The notes under the pieces are model-generated. The model had not been told where the DNA came from and made no database searches. It worked only from the letters and a program-made list of their open reading frames with translations. The translations under genes were made by a program, and so were the position numbers. This document shows positions 19,315 to 27,633 of a stretch of 64,000 nt of DNA, piece after piece. This stretch comes from Bradyrhizobium acaciae. Lineage in GTDB: Bacteria; Pseudomonadota; Alphaproteobacteria; Rhizobiales; Xanthobacteraceae. The stretch covers positions 41,001 to 105,000 of the forward strand of contig NZ_JACMYK010000006.1 of the NCBI RefSeq assembly GCF_020889785.1, in the 5' to 3' direction. Each line of letters opens with the position of its first letter. Positions within the stretch are counted from its first letter, which is position 1.

Positions 19315-20538
19315 TCACGGCGTCCCGATCCGGTATTGACCCGGCGGGGGCGTTCCGTTGACGGCGAAATCGCCGACAATGCGGTCCCGATAGACCCGCG
19401 GGTTGTGGTTGGTGATCGTCCGCGCATTGCGCCAGTAGCGGTCGAGTGCCAAATTGCGCGCCGCCGACGACGCCCCGAGCGCATCGAAGAAAATTGTCGT
19501 CGCCTCCAGGATCAGGCCGGAAACAACCGTCACCGCCTGATCGAGCTCGAGTTCGGCAATGGCCACGGCTGCGGCAGTTCGGTCTTCGTCCCGTGAGAGC
19601 TGCGCCTCGTGGGCGCGTTGCAAGGCCTCGGCTACCTTGAGCACGATCGCGCCAGCTGCGTAGGCATTGCCGCGCACCCTTCCGACCACTTGAAGAATCT
19701 GCGGGTCGGCCGCAACGCTATCTGCATTGCCGTGGCTGAATACCCGCGTGCGCTGCTTGACCAGGCGCGCGACGTCGTTAGCCGCCGCGCGACCGATGCC
19801 GGCGAGTGTCGCGAGATGCACGAGCTGGTAGAATGGATTGGAGTATTTGAACCGCGCAGTCACCGGGACAACTTGGTTACCTTCTACCGGAACGTCCTTG
19901 AAGATCGTCGTGCCACTCGCCGTGAGCGCCTGGCCAAAGCCGTCCCAATCGTCGAGCACCTCGACCCCGGGCGAATGGCGCGAAACGACGACACCGACCG
20001 GCTCGCCGTTCTCATGCTGGGCCGCGATGTTGATCCAGTCGGCGAACAGCGTACCAGTCGTGTAGTATTTCCTGCCATTGAGCACCAGCTGCCCGTCCCT
20101 GCTCGAAACAGTGGTCGAGAAGGCTTGCAGCCTGTTGTCGCCGACCTCGCTGTGCCCATTGCCGAACAGCGTCTTCTCGCCGATGCGGCGCAGCCACAAT
20201 TCGCGGCGCTTTGGATCGGCCGAGTTAAGCACATCCTCGGTAAAGCCAAAATGCGAACGGAGCGAATTGGTGACGTTCGAGTCGGCCTCCGACAGTTCGA
20301 TCAGCAGGTTGAACAGCTCCGGCAGCGTCGCGCCGGCGCCGCCAAACTCGTCTGGCACCCGCACGGTCGTGAAGCCCGCCGCTCGCAACGCCTTGATCTC
20401 GTCATAGGGCAGGCGCCGCTCAAGATCACGCGCGACGGCGGTATCCCTGATCGAGCGGAACAACGGCCGAAAGGGCTCCGCAAGGTCTTCATATCGTGAC
20501 GACGGGCCGCTGCCCCAGGCTTGATCGATCTGCGTCAT
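19315..20538 (-). CDS. DszC/SfnC-like flavin monooxygenase with no internal Met or Cys
   Basis: Acyl-CoA-dehydrogenase-fold flavin oxygenase, 407 aa. Landmarks are the N-terminal VRVPDEFGGAGATL, the middle-domain GNGHSEVGDNRL and LNGRKYYTTGTLFADWI, VLDDWDGFGQALTASGTT, and the DszC-type C-terminal ALDRYWRNARTITNHNPRVY. The GTG at 20541 is directly followed by ATG at 20538; AGGAGG lies 6 nt before the ATG. No Met or Cys occurs after the initiator in 406 residues, and Thr2 predicts initiator removal. It begins two nt from the end of the fused ATPase gene and precedes the SsuD-like gene, so import and oxidation are co-transcribed. Substrate unknown; a thioether, sulfone or sulfonate is expected from the neighbours. 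Confidence 0.84.
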   Translation of the reverse strand: MTQIDQAWGSGPSSRYEDLAEPFRPLFRSIRDTAVARDLERRLPYDEIKALRAAGFTTVRVPDEFGGAGATLPELFNLLIELSEADSNVTNSLRSHFGFTEDVLNSADPKRRELWLRRIGEKTLFGNGHSEVGDNRLQAFSTTVSSRDGQLVLNGRKYYTTGTLFADWINIAAQHENGEPVGVVVSRHSPGVEVLDDWDGFGQALTASGTTIFKDVPVEGNQVVPVTARFKYSNPFYQLVHLATLAGIGRAAANDVARLVKQRTRVFSHGNADSVAADPQILQVVGRVRGNAYAAGAIVLKVAEALQRAHEAQLSRDEDRTAAAVAIAELELDQAVTVVSGLILEATTIFFDALGASSAARNLALDRYWRNARTITNHNPRVYRDRIVGDFAVNGTPPPGQYRIGTP

Positions 20539-20540
20539 CA

Positions 20541-22322
20541 CTATCCTCCTGTTGTGGCCTCTGCCTCTTGGGCAGGGCTGGCGATGATCACGCCGGCCTG
20601 TTGCGCCCTGGCGGTTAATCCACGTTGGATATCCGGAACCGCGGCCAACAGAGACTGGGTGTACGGTTGCTGCGGATGTCCGAGCACCGCCTCGGCAGTC
20701 CCCTGCTCAATCACGCGGCCGTTGTGGAACACGAGCACCCGATCGGCCAGATGCTCGATCACGCCGAGATCATGCGAGATGAAGAGCAGTGCCGTGCCAA
20801 GCTTCGACTGCAGCTCCGCCAGCAAGTCCAATACCTGAGCCTGGATGCAGATATCGAGCGCTGACACCGGCTCGTCGCAGACGATCAGGATGGGCTCGGC
20901 GGCCAATGCCCTCGCGATCGAGACCCGCTGACGCTGGCCGCCGGACAGCGACCTCGGTCGGCGTTCGAGATATTCGGCACTCAGACCGACGAGTTCAAGG
21001 AGCGACACAATGCGTTCACGCTGCCGCTTGCGCTCCGGTTTGCCCGCGAGATTTTCAGCGATGATGTCCTGAACGCGATAGCGCGGATCGAAACTGCTGA
21101 GCGCATCCTGCGGAATATATTGCAGCTTGCGCCGGACCGGCCGCCGCGCCGCCTCTGAGATCGCCGCCCAGGGACGACCGAGCAACCGCACCTCTCCCTG
21201 ATCGGGTGAAAGCAAGCCGAGAACGATTTTGGCACAGGTCGATTTGCCCGAACCCGACTCGCCCACGATGCCGACGACCTCGCCGGCTCTGACGTCGAAG
21301 CTGATGTCCTTCAACACAGTCGATCGGACGCGCCCCGCCGCCTTGGGCGAAATGAAGCTCTTGGAAATCATCTCGACCTCCAGAACAACCTCGCCGGCCT
21401 CCCGCCTGTCCGGCAGCGGCTCGCGCGTGATCTTGATGGAGTCTCGACTTTCGGTATTCGTGGCTACGAATTCGATTCGGGCTGACGCGAGCCGCGCGCC
21501 GCGCGACCGGACGGACGGAACAGCAGCGATCAACTGCCGTGTATATGAGTGTCGCGGCCGGGTCAGCACGTCGCGGGTCGGACCGCTGTCGACAACCTTG
21601 CCGTCACGCATCACGATCACCCGATCCGCAATCCCGGCGACCACGGCGAGATCATGGCTGATCAGCAACACGCCCGCACCTTCGCGGATCCTTTCCGCGA
21701 GCACTTGCAGGACCTGCGCTTGCACCGTGACGTCGAGGGACGTGGTCGGCTCGTCCGCAATGATCAGATCGGGATTAGCGGCGATGGCCGATGCGATCAG
21801 TGCACGTTGGCGCAATCCGCCCGAAAGTTGATGCGCATATTGCAGGGCGCGATCCGCGGCATTGGGAATGCCGACCCTGCGCAGCGTGTCCAGTGTTCGT
21901 TCCCGGATCGATCCAGGATCGGTCAGTATCTTGTGACTGGAGATCACTTCGCCGACCTCCTGGCCGATCGTGCGCAGCGGGTCGAGCGAGACCAGGGCAT
22001 CCTGCATGACGAGACCGGTGACCGTGCCACGCAGGTTCCGCCAGTCAGCCTCGCGATAGCCGCGCACATCGCGCCCCTTGATCTCGAACCGGCGGGCCCT
22101 CGTGCTGGCGCGCTCTCCGGCAAGATTCAAGAGGCTTCGCGCAGTCACGCTTTTGCCCGAGCCGGACTCGCCGACCAATGCGACGCATTCGCCGGGGTGG
22201 ATCGTCAGGTCGATGTCGATCACGACCGGCCTCCCCCCATTCGCGCCGGCAAAGCCTACATTCAGACCCTCGATTTCGACCAGCGGAGCTTTTTGCGGGA
22301 GCGTGGGTTGACCGATGCTCAT
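20541..22322 (-). CDS. Fused double-domain Dpp/Gsi-type ABC ATPase (DppD-DppF fusion)
   Basis: Two ATPase domains in one chain, 593 aa, energising the permeases encoded at 22319-24143. Domain 1: GESGSGKSVTARSL (about residues 45-60), signature LSGGLRQRA, Walker B LIIADEPTTSLD, switch LLISHDLAVV. Domain 2: GESGSGKSTCAKIV, the Q-loop segment YIPQDALSSFDP, LSGGQRQRVSIARAL, LIVCDEPVSALD and LLFISHDLGVIEHL. The ATG at 22322 overlaps the permease stop as ATGA; upstream ORF sequence belongs to the permease in another frame. It has only three internal Met and four Cys, and it lacks the Cys-rich oligo_HPY end present in the separate ATPases at 11475 and 12457. GsiA-like fusions of this type import glutathione, which would suit a sulfur role, but that is inference. 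Confidence 0.9.
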   Translation of the reverse strand: MSIGQPTLPQKAPLVEIEGLNVGFAGANGGRPVVIDIDLTIHPGECVALVGESGSGKSVTARSLLNLAGERASTRARRFEIKGRDVRGYREADWRNLRGTVTGLVMQDALVSLDPLRTIGQEVGEVISSHKILTDPGSIRERTLDTLRRVGIPNAADRALQYAHQLSGGLRQRALIASAIAANPDLIIADEPTTSLDVTVQAQVLQVLAERIREGAGVLLISHDLAVVAGIADRVIVMRDGKVVDSGPTRDVLTRPRHSYTRQLIAAVPSVRSRGARLASARIEFVATNTESRDSIKITREPLPDRREAGEVVLEVEMISKSFISPKAAGRVRSTVLKDISFDVRAGEVVGIVGESGSGKSTCAKIVLGLLSPDQGEVRLLGRPWAAISEAARRPVRRKLQYIPQDALSSFDPRYRVQDIIAENLAGKPERKRQRERIVSLLELVGLSAEYLERRPRSLSGGQRQRVSIARALAAEPILIVCDEPVSALDICIQAQVLDLLAELQSKLGTALLFISHDLGVIEHLADRVLVFHNGRVIEQGTAEAVLGHPQQPYTQSLLAAVPDIQRGLTARAQQAGVIIASPAQEAEATTGG

Positions 22323-23230
22323 GCCACCCGCCCCTCGAATTTCTTCTGCAGGAAGTTGCCGACCATGCTGAAAGCAATCACCGTGGCGGTGATCGCAAGG
22401 CCCGGAAACACGCCAGGCCACCACGCTACCCGCAGGACGTCCCGGCTTTCCGCCAGCATGACGCCCCATTCCGGCGTCGGCGGCTGCGGACCGAGACCCA
22501 GGAAGCTCAGGCCCGACACGATCAGGATGGTGCTGCCGATATAAACGGTCGCGATGATCGGAATGGCGACCAGCACGTTGGGCAATACGTGCCGCAGAAA
22601 CGCCTGCCACTGGCTCAATCCATAGATTGTCGCCTGTGTGACGTAATCAGCATCGCGCACCAATTGGGTTTGCGCCCGGACCACGCGGCCGAACTTGGGA
22701 ATGCCCGCGATCCCCACCGCGATCGCGATATTGAGCATACCCTGGCCGAGGAAAGTGACGATCAGCATCGCAAGCAACACACCCGGAAAGGACGACAGCA
22801 TGTCGAACAGCCGAGACACGGCTTCATCGAGGATTCGGTTGCGCTGGCCCGCGATAATTCCAAGGATCACTCCGATACCGAGCCCGACCGCAACGCCACC
22901 GAATCCGATCAGAAGCGAGTAGCGGGTGCCGTAGATGGTTCGCGCAAACACATCGCGGCCCAGGCGATCCGTGCCGAACAGATGCGACCAGCCTGGCGGC
23001 TTCAGGCCCTCAGAGAAATCGCCGACAAGCGGATCGAAATGAGTGAACAGCCACGGCACGGTCGCCGCAGCGATCAGAAACGCCACGAAAGCCACGGACA
23101 CGATGAACGCGACCGGCAGACGAGACCGATCGGCAATGACCGGAAGCGGAGTTTCAAAGGCGACGACGAGGTCTTCTGGCCGGTCGAGCGGGACTGCTCG
23201 CTCGAATGAGCGGTGCGACGGCGCGGTCAT
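22319..23230 (-). CDS. DppC/GsiD-type ABC transporter permease
   Basis: Inner-membrane permease, 303 aa from MTAPSHRSFERAV. A membrane segment (VAFIVSVAFVAFLIAAATV) follows about 40 soluble residues. DppC signatures are LFGTDRLGRDVFARTIYGTRYS, the coupling loop VRDADYVTQATIYGLS and SGLSFLGLGPQPPTPEWGVML. The start overlaps the stop of the upstream permease as ATGA, and its own stop overlaps the fused ATPase start in the same way. Five internal Met and no Cys. Upstream in-frame ORF sequence is a shadow of the other permease. Confidence 0.9.
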   Translation of the reverse strand: MTAPSHRSFERAVPLDRPEDLVVAFETPLPVIADRSRLPVAFIVSVAFVAFLIAAATVPWLFTHFDPLVGDFSEGLKPPGWSHLFGTDRLGRDVFARTIYGTRYSLLIGFGGVAVGLGIGVILGIIAGQRNRILDEAVSRLFDMLSSFPGVLLAMLIVTFLGQGMLNIAIAVGIAGIPKFGRVVRAQTQLVRDADYVTQATIYGLSQWQAFLRHVLPNVLVAIPIIATVYIGSTILIVSGLSFLGLGPQPPTPEWGVMLAESRDVLRVAWWPGVFPGLAITATVIAFSMVGNFLQKKFEGRVA

Positions 23231-24143
23231 TGAGCCCTCAATCTCGGATCGATCAACACATAAAGGATGTCGAGCAGGGTCGACGCGGCGACGTGAATGA
23301 ATGCGGCAAGCAGCACCACGGTCAGAACCACGGGCACATCGTGCGTGAGCACCGCACCGAGCGTGACCGTGCCGAGGCCCGGCCGGCCGAATACCTTTTC
23401 CGTGATCACCGCGCCGCCGAGCAGGCCGCCGATCAACCAGCCCCCTAAAGTTACCGCCGGCAACAATGCGTGCCGCAGCACGTGTCGCCACCGGATGAGG
23501 AACTCGCCGACGCCGCGCGCCCTGACCGTCGTCACGAACGGCGCGTCGAGCGTCTTTTCCATCGCTTCGCGCAAGACCTGCGTCAGCAACCCCGCTGTCG
23601 GCAGTGCCAAGGTGATCGACGGCAGGACGATCGACTTCCACCCGACCGCGCCGGACACCGGGAACCAGCGCAAGTTGAAGGAAAATGCCATCAAGAGCAG
23701 AATGCCGAGCCAGAATACCGGCGTCGAGGCAAACACGAGCTCGACCACCGACGCAATCTCTCGCGAAATGCGACCACGGCCGGCGTCAGGAGCGCGATGG
23801 CCCCCGCAATCACAACCGCCAGCAGGCCGGCGGTCAACGCGAGTTCGACCGTCGGCAGCAGCTGCGAACCGACCACTTCGAGCACAGGCTGTCGCAGCAC
23901 GTAGGACGTGCCGAAATCGCCGCGAAAGATCCGCAACAGGAAATCGAGATACTGCTCAGGCAGAGACCGGTCCAATCCCCATTCGGCCGCGATCGCCTCA
24001 CGCAGGCCGGGGTACTCGAGGTCTCCGGCAAGGATGTCCTGGATGCGCCCCGGTAGTGCGTGAAGTGCGACGAACGTCGCGGTCACGCTCGCCCAGGCGA
24101 CCACCAGGCTGGTTAACAGCCTGGATATGATACGAGACCACAT
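23227..24143 (-). pseudogene. DppB/GsiC-type ABC permease split by a frameshift
   Basis: First membrane subunit of the second peptide-type importer. The N-terminal half (MWSRIISRLLTSLVVAWAS... through DFGTSYVLRQPVLEVVG to AIALLTPAVVAFRE) is in one frame and the C-terminal half (VELVFASTPVFWLGILLL to YVLIDPRLRAQ) is in another. The switch falls in the dinucleotide run TCTCTC at 23757-23762: removing two bases restores a continuous permease (AFREIASVVELVFAS). Everything else, including the coupling loop and LGGAVITEKVFGRPGLG, is intact, so it is either a very recent lesion or a sequencing/assembly error. The start ATG lies 10 nt after the binding-protein stop. Two internal Met and no Cys in the reconstructed protein is low for a permease. 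Without it this transporter should not work. Confidence 0.88.
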
Positions 24144-24153
24144 CCGGCTGCCC

Positions 24154-25764
24154 TTACTTCTTCGCAATCCAGCAGTCGTAAGCGCTCGACGGCGAGTCGA
24201 GACCTGCCTCGAAGCTCAAACCGTTGACAGTGCTCTTGGCCGCCAGGAACCAACTCGGGGCAAACAGCGGCACGATGAAGGCCTGATCGACGCCACGCTT
24301 CTGGACCGCATCCGTCAGCTCCCGTTTGCGGACCGGATCGGTCGACGCAAGAGCTTCGTCGATCTGGCGGGTGATCTCGGGATCCGGGTTGGGAATGTTG
24401 ACGTACAGAAATCCCTTCGAGCCCAGCATGTCCCAGAGTTCGCGCGCCGGATCGGAGGGGTTGTCCGTGTTCGGGTAGATCGTCCAGGTACCGTTGGCAT
24501 TGTTCTTGGCATATTCGCCGGCCGTGATGAGCCGCAAATTCAGATCCAGACCGACATTCTTGCGGAGCGACGCCTGAACACCCTGGATCAGGATGTCACG
24601 ATTGTCCCGGACATAGGGCTGGGGATAGCCGACCTCGATCGACAACCGCTTGCCCTCCTTGGTTCGAAAACCTTCGGAGTCGCGGCCGGTCCAACCGGCT
24701 TCATCGAGCAACTTGTTGGCCCCCGCGATGTCGTTGCCCCAGGAACCGACAAGCGCCTTGTTATAGGCAGGATTGGCCGGCCCGATGATCGACCAGGCGC
24801 GCGGCACCGTTCCCAGATAAACTTGCTTGACGATCGGCTCGAGATCAAACCCATCGCGCAACGCGCGACGCACACGAACGTCATCGGCCGGTGGGCGCGT
24901 ATAGTTGATGTTGAAGGTAAACGAGGTGCTGGCGCCAGATGGCCCGGTCAGCAGCTTGAAGTCCGGTTGCTCGGCAAACAGCGGCGCATCGGTCGGCTGC
25001 ACCCCCTCGATCAGGTCGACCTGCCCGGAGGTCAAAGCGCCGGTCCGCACCGCATATTCGGGCAAGAATCGAAAGGTCACGCGATCGAGATAGGCCGGGC
25101 CCTCATGAGCCGCATTGCCCGGTCCCCATTTGTAGGCGGGATTGCGAACGAAAACCGCGGATTGACCGCGCGTATAGCCCTCGAAGATAAACGGCCCGGT
25201 GCCTGCCAGCGCGCGTCCACCGCCGCACAAATCCCCCTTCTCCAGCGCCTTCGGCGAAATCAGACCCAGTTTCACGTTCGATGTCGATTCCAGGAAGCTC
25301 GAGTCCGGCTTGGACAGGACGAGTTTCACGACGTAGGGAGAGACCACCTCGGCGTGATCGAAAGCCTGCAGAAGGGAGACCGCGGTTACCGCATTCTCCG
25401 GCTTGAAGATGAAGTCGAAGTTGGCTTTGGCTGCCGCGGCATCGAATTTCTCACCGTCGTGAAAAACGACGTCCTCGCGAAGCTTATAGGTATACTCCTT
25501 GCCGTCCGCTGAAATCGACCACTCCGTCGCGAGCCATGGAGCGAAGGTACCGTCGGTCTTCTTCGCGATCAGCGAGTCGATATAGTTGCGAGCGACAAAG
25601 AACGCGGCCTGTTGCGATGCGCGGTGAGGATCAAAGCAGGACGGCTCGGTCGTGACACCCCATGTCAACGCGCCGCCGGAAACCGGCCGATCCGCAGCCT
25701 GCGCCGTGCTTATCTCCAGCAGAGCAACGGCAATCCCGTTCACGAGTAAATTATTGTTCTTCAT
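24154..25764 (-). CDS. Family-5 ABC substrate-binding protein of the second Dpp/Gsi-type importer
   Basis: Periplasmic DppA/GsiB-like binding protein, 536 aa from MKNNNLLVNGIAVALL, Sec signal cleaved near TAQAADR. Landmarks are the LATEWSI strand, LREDVVFHDGEKFDA, LAGTGPFIFEGYTRGQ, VRNPAYKWGPG and FTFNINYTRPP. CAGGTGG precedes the ATG at 25764. It heads the five-gene minus-strand operon 25764 to 19315 (binding protein, two permeases, fused ATPase, DszC-like oxygenase), which gives the clearest import-plus-oxidation unit in the island. The mature chain has one Met (ELWDMLG) and three Cys. It is more distant from the other four family-5 proteins and lacks their RNPNYWD form. Confidence 0.88.
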   Translation of the reverse strand: MKNNNLLVNGIAVALLEISTAQAADRPVSGGALTWGVTTEPSCFDPHRASQQAAFFVARNYIDSLIAKKTDGTFAPWLATEWSISADGKEYTYKLREDVVFHDGEKFDAAAAKANFDFIFKPENAVTAVSLLQAFDHAEVVSPYVVKLVLSKPDSSFLESTSNVKLGLISPKALEKGDLCGGGRALAGTGPFIFEGYTRGQSAVFVRNPAYKWGPGNAAHEGPAYLDRVTFRFLPEYAVRTGALTSGQVDLIEGVQPTDAPLFAEQPDFKLLTGPSGASTSFTFNINYTRPPADDVRVRRALRDGFDLEPIVKQVYLGTVPRAWSIIGPANPAYNKALVGSWGNDIAGANKLLDEAGWTGRDSEGFRTKEGKRLSIEVGYPQPYVRDNRDILIQGVQASLRKNVGLDLNLRLITAGEYAKNNANGTWTIYPNTDNPSDPARELWDMLGSKGFLYVNIPNPDPEITRQIDEALASTDPVRKRELTDAVQKRGVDQAFIVPLFAPSWFLAAKSTVNGLSFEAGLDSPSSAYDCWIAKK

Positions 25765-26260
25765 ACGCGCCACCTGCACTTGTTTTCCAATGCCTGCGTC
25801 GGCGGCGCATCGAACATTCCCCGTCGGAAGATTGGAGAACGTCAGCGCATCAGCCGCTTCTTGCAGGCATTTTTTCTGTTGCAGTGCGATCTAATTCGTG
25901 GCCGAGCACGAGCGCAACAAGCAAACGTCCAACCTGGTCCCCGCAAGCGAAGTTTGAAAGATCATTCGCAAGCTTCGTTAATCGATGGATGAAATCGGTC
26001 CGACGCGATGCAAAATCGACAATCCGATGCTGTCCGAACATGACGCGCGCACGACGGATATCCGAATATACTTTTGATGATAGCGAAGTGTTGCGGGAAT
26101 TTTGTCACGCCCGTCTCGTCCAATTGGTTGAACAGGGGATACGGCGCGCGCATGGCGGCAGATGGATACGGCTTCAGCATTGCCTACGATGTCGTTGGCG
26201 GGACAGCACGCCCCTTCCGGACCGAAGCTACGCCCGCAACGGCGCAACCCGTTTGATGCC
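25765..26260. other. 496-base intergenic region without a recognisable gene
   Basis: The stretch lies upstream of the binding-protein gene at 25764 and downstream of the MetQ-like gene, and should contain the promoter of the five-gene operon. Several short open frames exist on both strands, but none shows a family resemblance or a ribosome site. The sequence at 26060-26100 is AT-rich. I see no tRNA, clear terminator hairpin or long repeat. Confidence 0.5.
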
Positions 26261-27043
26261 TTAAAACGCGGGGATCTGGCCGGGTAACTTGTCCTTGATG
26301 AGCTGCCGGATAGTATCGTTCTGATAGGCCTGCACCAGCTTGGCGACCCAGGGGGCATTCTTGTCGCGCTCGCGAACTGCGATGAAATTGTTGTACGGAT
26401 TGTTGACGGAGGATTCGATCGCGATCGAATCCTTGCCCGGGATCAGCCCGGCCGCTACGGCATAGTTGGTGTTGATCACCGCCGCGTCGACGTCGTCAAG
26501 GCTGCGCGGGAGCTGGGCTGCATCGATCTCGCGGATCTTGAGCTTCCTCGGATTGTCGACAATGTCCAGCACGGTCGGCAAGATGCCGACCCCATCCTTG
26601 AGCTTGATCAGGTTTTGAGTCTGCAGCAGCAGGAGCGCGCGGCCGCCGTTGGACGGATCGTTCGGAATCCCGATCGATGATTCATCCCTGATCTCGGAGA
26701 CCGATTTTGCCGTTTTGGAGTAGAGGCCGATCGGCGCAACGATGGTCACACCCACCGGAGTGATCTTGTAGCCTCTTGTCTTGGTCTGATTGTCGAGGAA
26801 CGGCCTGTGCTGGAACGCATTGGCGTCGAGATCGCCGGCATCAAGCGCGGCATTCGGCAGCAGGTAATCGTTGAATACCACCACCTGGACGTCGAGCCCG
26901 TCCTTGGCCGCGATCTCCTTCACCTTCGCCCAGACGATTTCGGAATCACCGCCGGATATTCCGACCTTGACCTTCTGATCCGCAAAAGCGGGTGCGGCAA
27001 GGAGAACGACTCCGGCAACAAGTGCGAGCAGGCTGTTTTTCAT
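26261..27043 (-). CDS. MetQ/NlpA-like periplasmic binding protein with no internal Met or Cys
   Basis: NlpA/MetQ-family binding protein, 260 aa. The short Sec signal MKNSLLALVAGVVLLAAPAFA is followed by DQKVKVGISGGDSEIVW. Family segments: VVVFNDYLLPNAALDAGDLD, ANAFQHRPFLDNQ, GLYSKTAKSVSEI, GRALLLLQTQNLIKL and the C-terminal YQNDTIRQLIKDK. Apart from the initiator there is no Met and no Cys. It is a second member of the family in the island, distinct in sequence from the one at 15018, and again without metN/metI neighbours. Methionine or another sulfur amino acid is the likely ligand by family, which makes the absence of Met in the protein itself notable. It probably has its own promoter in the region upstream (27044-27633). 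Confidence 0.88.
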   Translation of the reverse strand: MKNSLLALVAGVVLLAAPAFADQKVKVGISGGDSEIVWAKVKEIAAKDGLDVQVVVFNDYLLPNAALDAGDLDANAFQHRPFLDNQTKTRGYKITPVGVTIVAPIGLYSKTAKSVSEIRDESSIGIPNDPSNGGRALLLLQTQNLIKLKDGVGILPTVLDIVDNPRKLKIREIDAAQLPRSLDDVDAAVINTNYAVAAGLIPGKDSIAIESSVNNPYNNFIAVRERDKNAPWVAKLVQAYQNDTIRQLIKDKLPGQIPAF

Positions 27044-27633
27044 TGTCGCGCGTTCTTACAATTGTGGTGAATGGAGGTAGCGCATGATGCGAAAAATTTC
27101 GCGCGCGCTCAATGAAACTCTAAACCAAAGATGATTTCCGGAATGGAAGAACCATGCTCCGAGCATTGCGCGCCGTGGCGACATTCTTTCGTCCGCGGCG
27201 ACAACATTCTGTGCACTCAACGCAGCCGCTGGGTACCACCAATCACCCAAGACGCGTCAATTGCGGTCAAGAAAAGCTCTGCGCGAAGCCGGCAACCACG
27301 CAGCCGAGAGCGATACCAGCAGCGACGACAATAAGCGCTTCATGTGAGCTTCCTTCGAGACGCGGCGGATTTCATCCGGATTTTGCGACGCCGGGCGTCT
27401 GCGCATTTGGGCGTTCGCGCTTGTCGCCGTCAATTCCAAATGGGCTCGCGAATTGAGATCAACGCAGCTGTCAGCGTCCCCCCGAAGAATGAATCTCATT
27501 CATCACGTGCGGCCGAAGCCCTATTCATTGCGTTCACCCACGGCACGCTGAAACGAATATCTTATTTTTCGACTGCGATTGACTCGACGCCACCGCGATG
27601 ACGATCTGCACGCCTCATTCACGAAGGTGTAGC
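27044..27633. other. 590-base divergent intergenic region
   Basis: This region separates the minus-strand MetQ-like gene from the plus-strand SsuA-like gene and should hold both promoters. It is AT-rich near 27090-27140 and again near 27555-27590. Apart from one tiny open frame with a ribosome site (27257-27343, listed separately), no gene, tRNA or long repeat is visible. No exact binding site of a known sulfur regulator could be identified. Confidence 0.5.
27257..27343 (-). CDS. Possible 28-residue hydrophobic small protein
   Basis: A short open frame starts at an ATG preceded by AAGGAAG about 6 nt upstream and encodes MKRLLSSLLVSLSAAWLP followed by a short polar end. The N-terminus looks like a signal peptide or a membrane mini-protein. 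No family is recognised. In the next frame the same DNA reads LIVVAAGIALGCVVAGFAQ, also hydrophobic, so a small indel could have altered a slightly longer secreted peptide. Evidence is limited to the ribosome site and hydrophobicity. Confidence 0.25.
   Translation of the reverse strand: MKRLLSSLLVSLSAAWLPASRRAFLDRN

Noticed and set aside
26261..27043. Lipoprotein status for the MetQ-like proteins
   Set aside because: Neither signal peptide has a Cys at the cleavage site, so lipid attachment as in E. coli MetQ is not possible.
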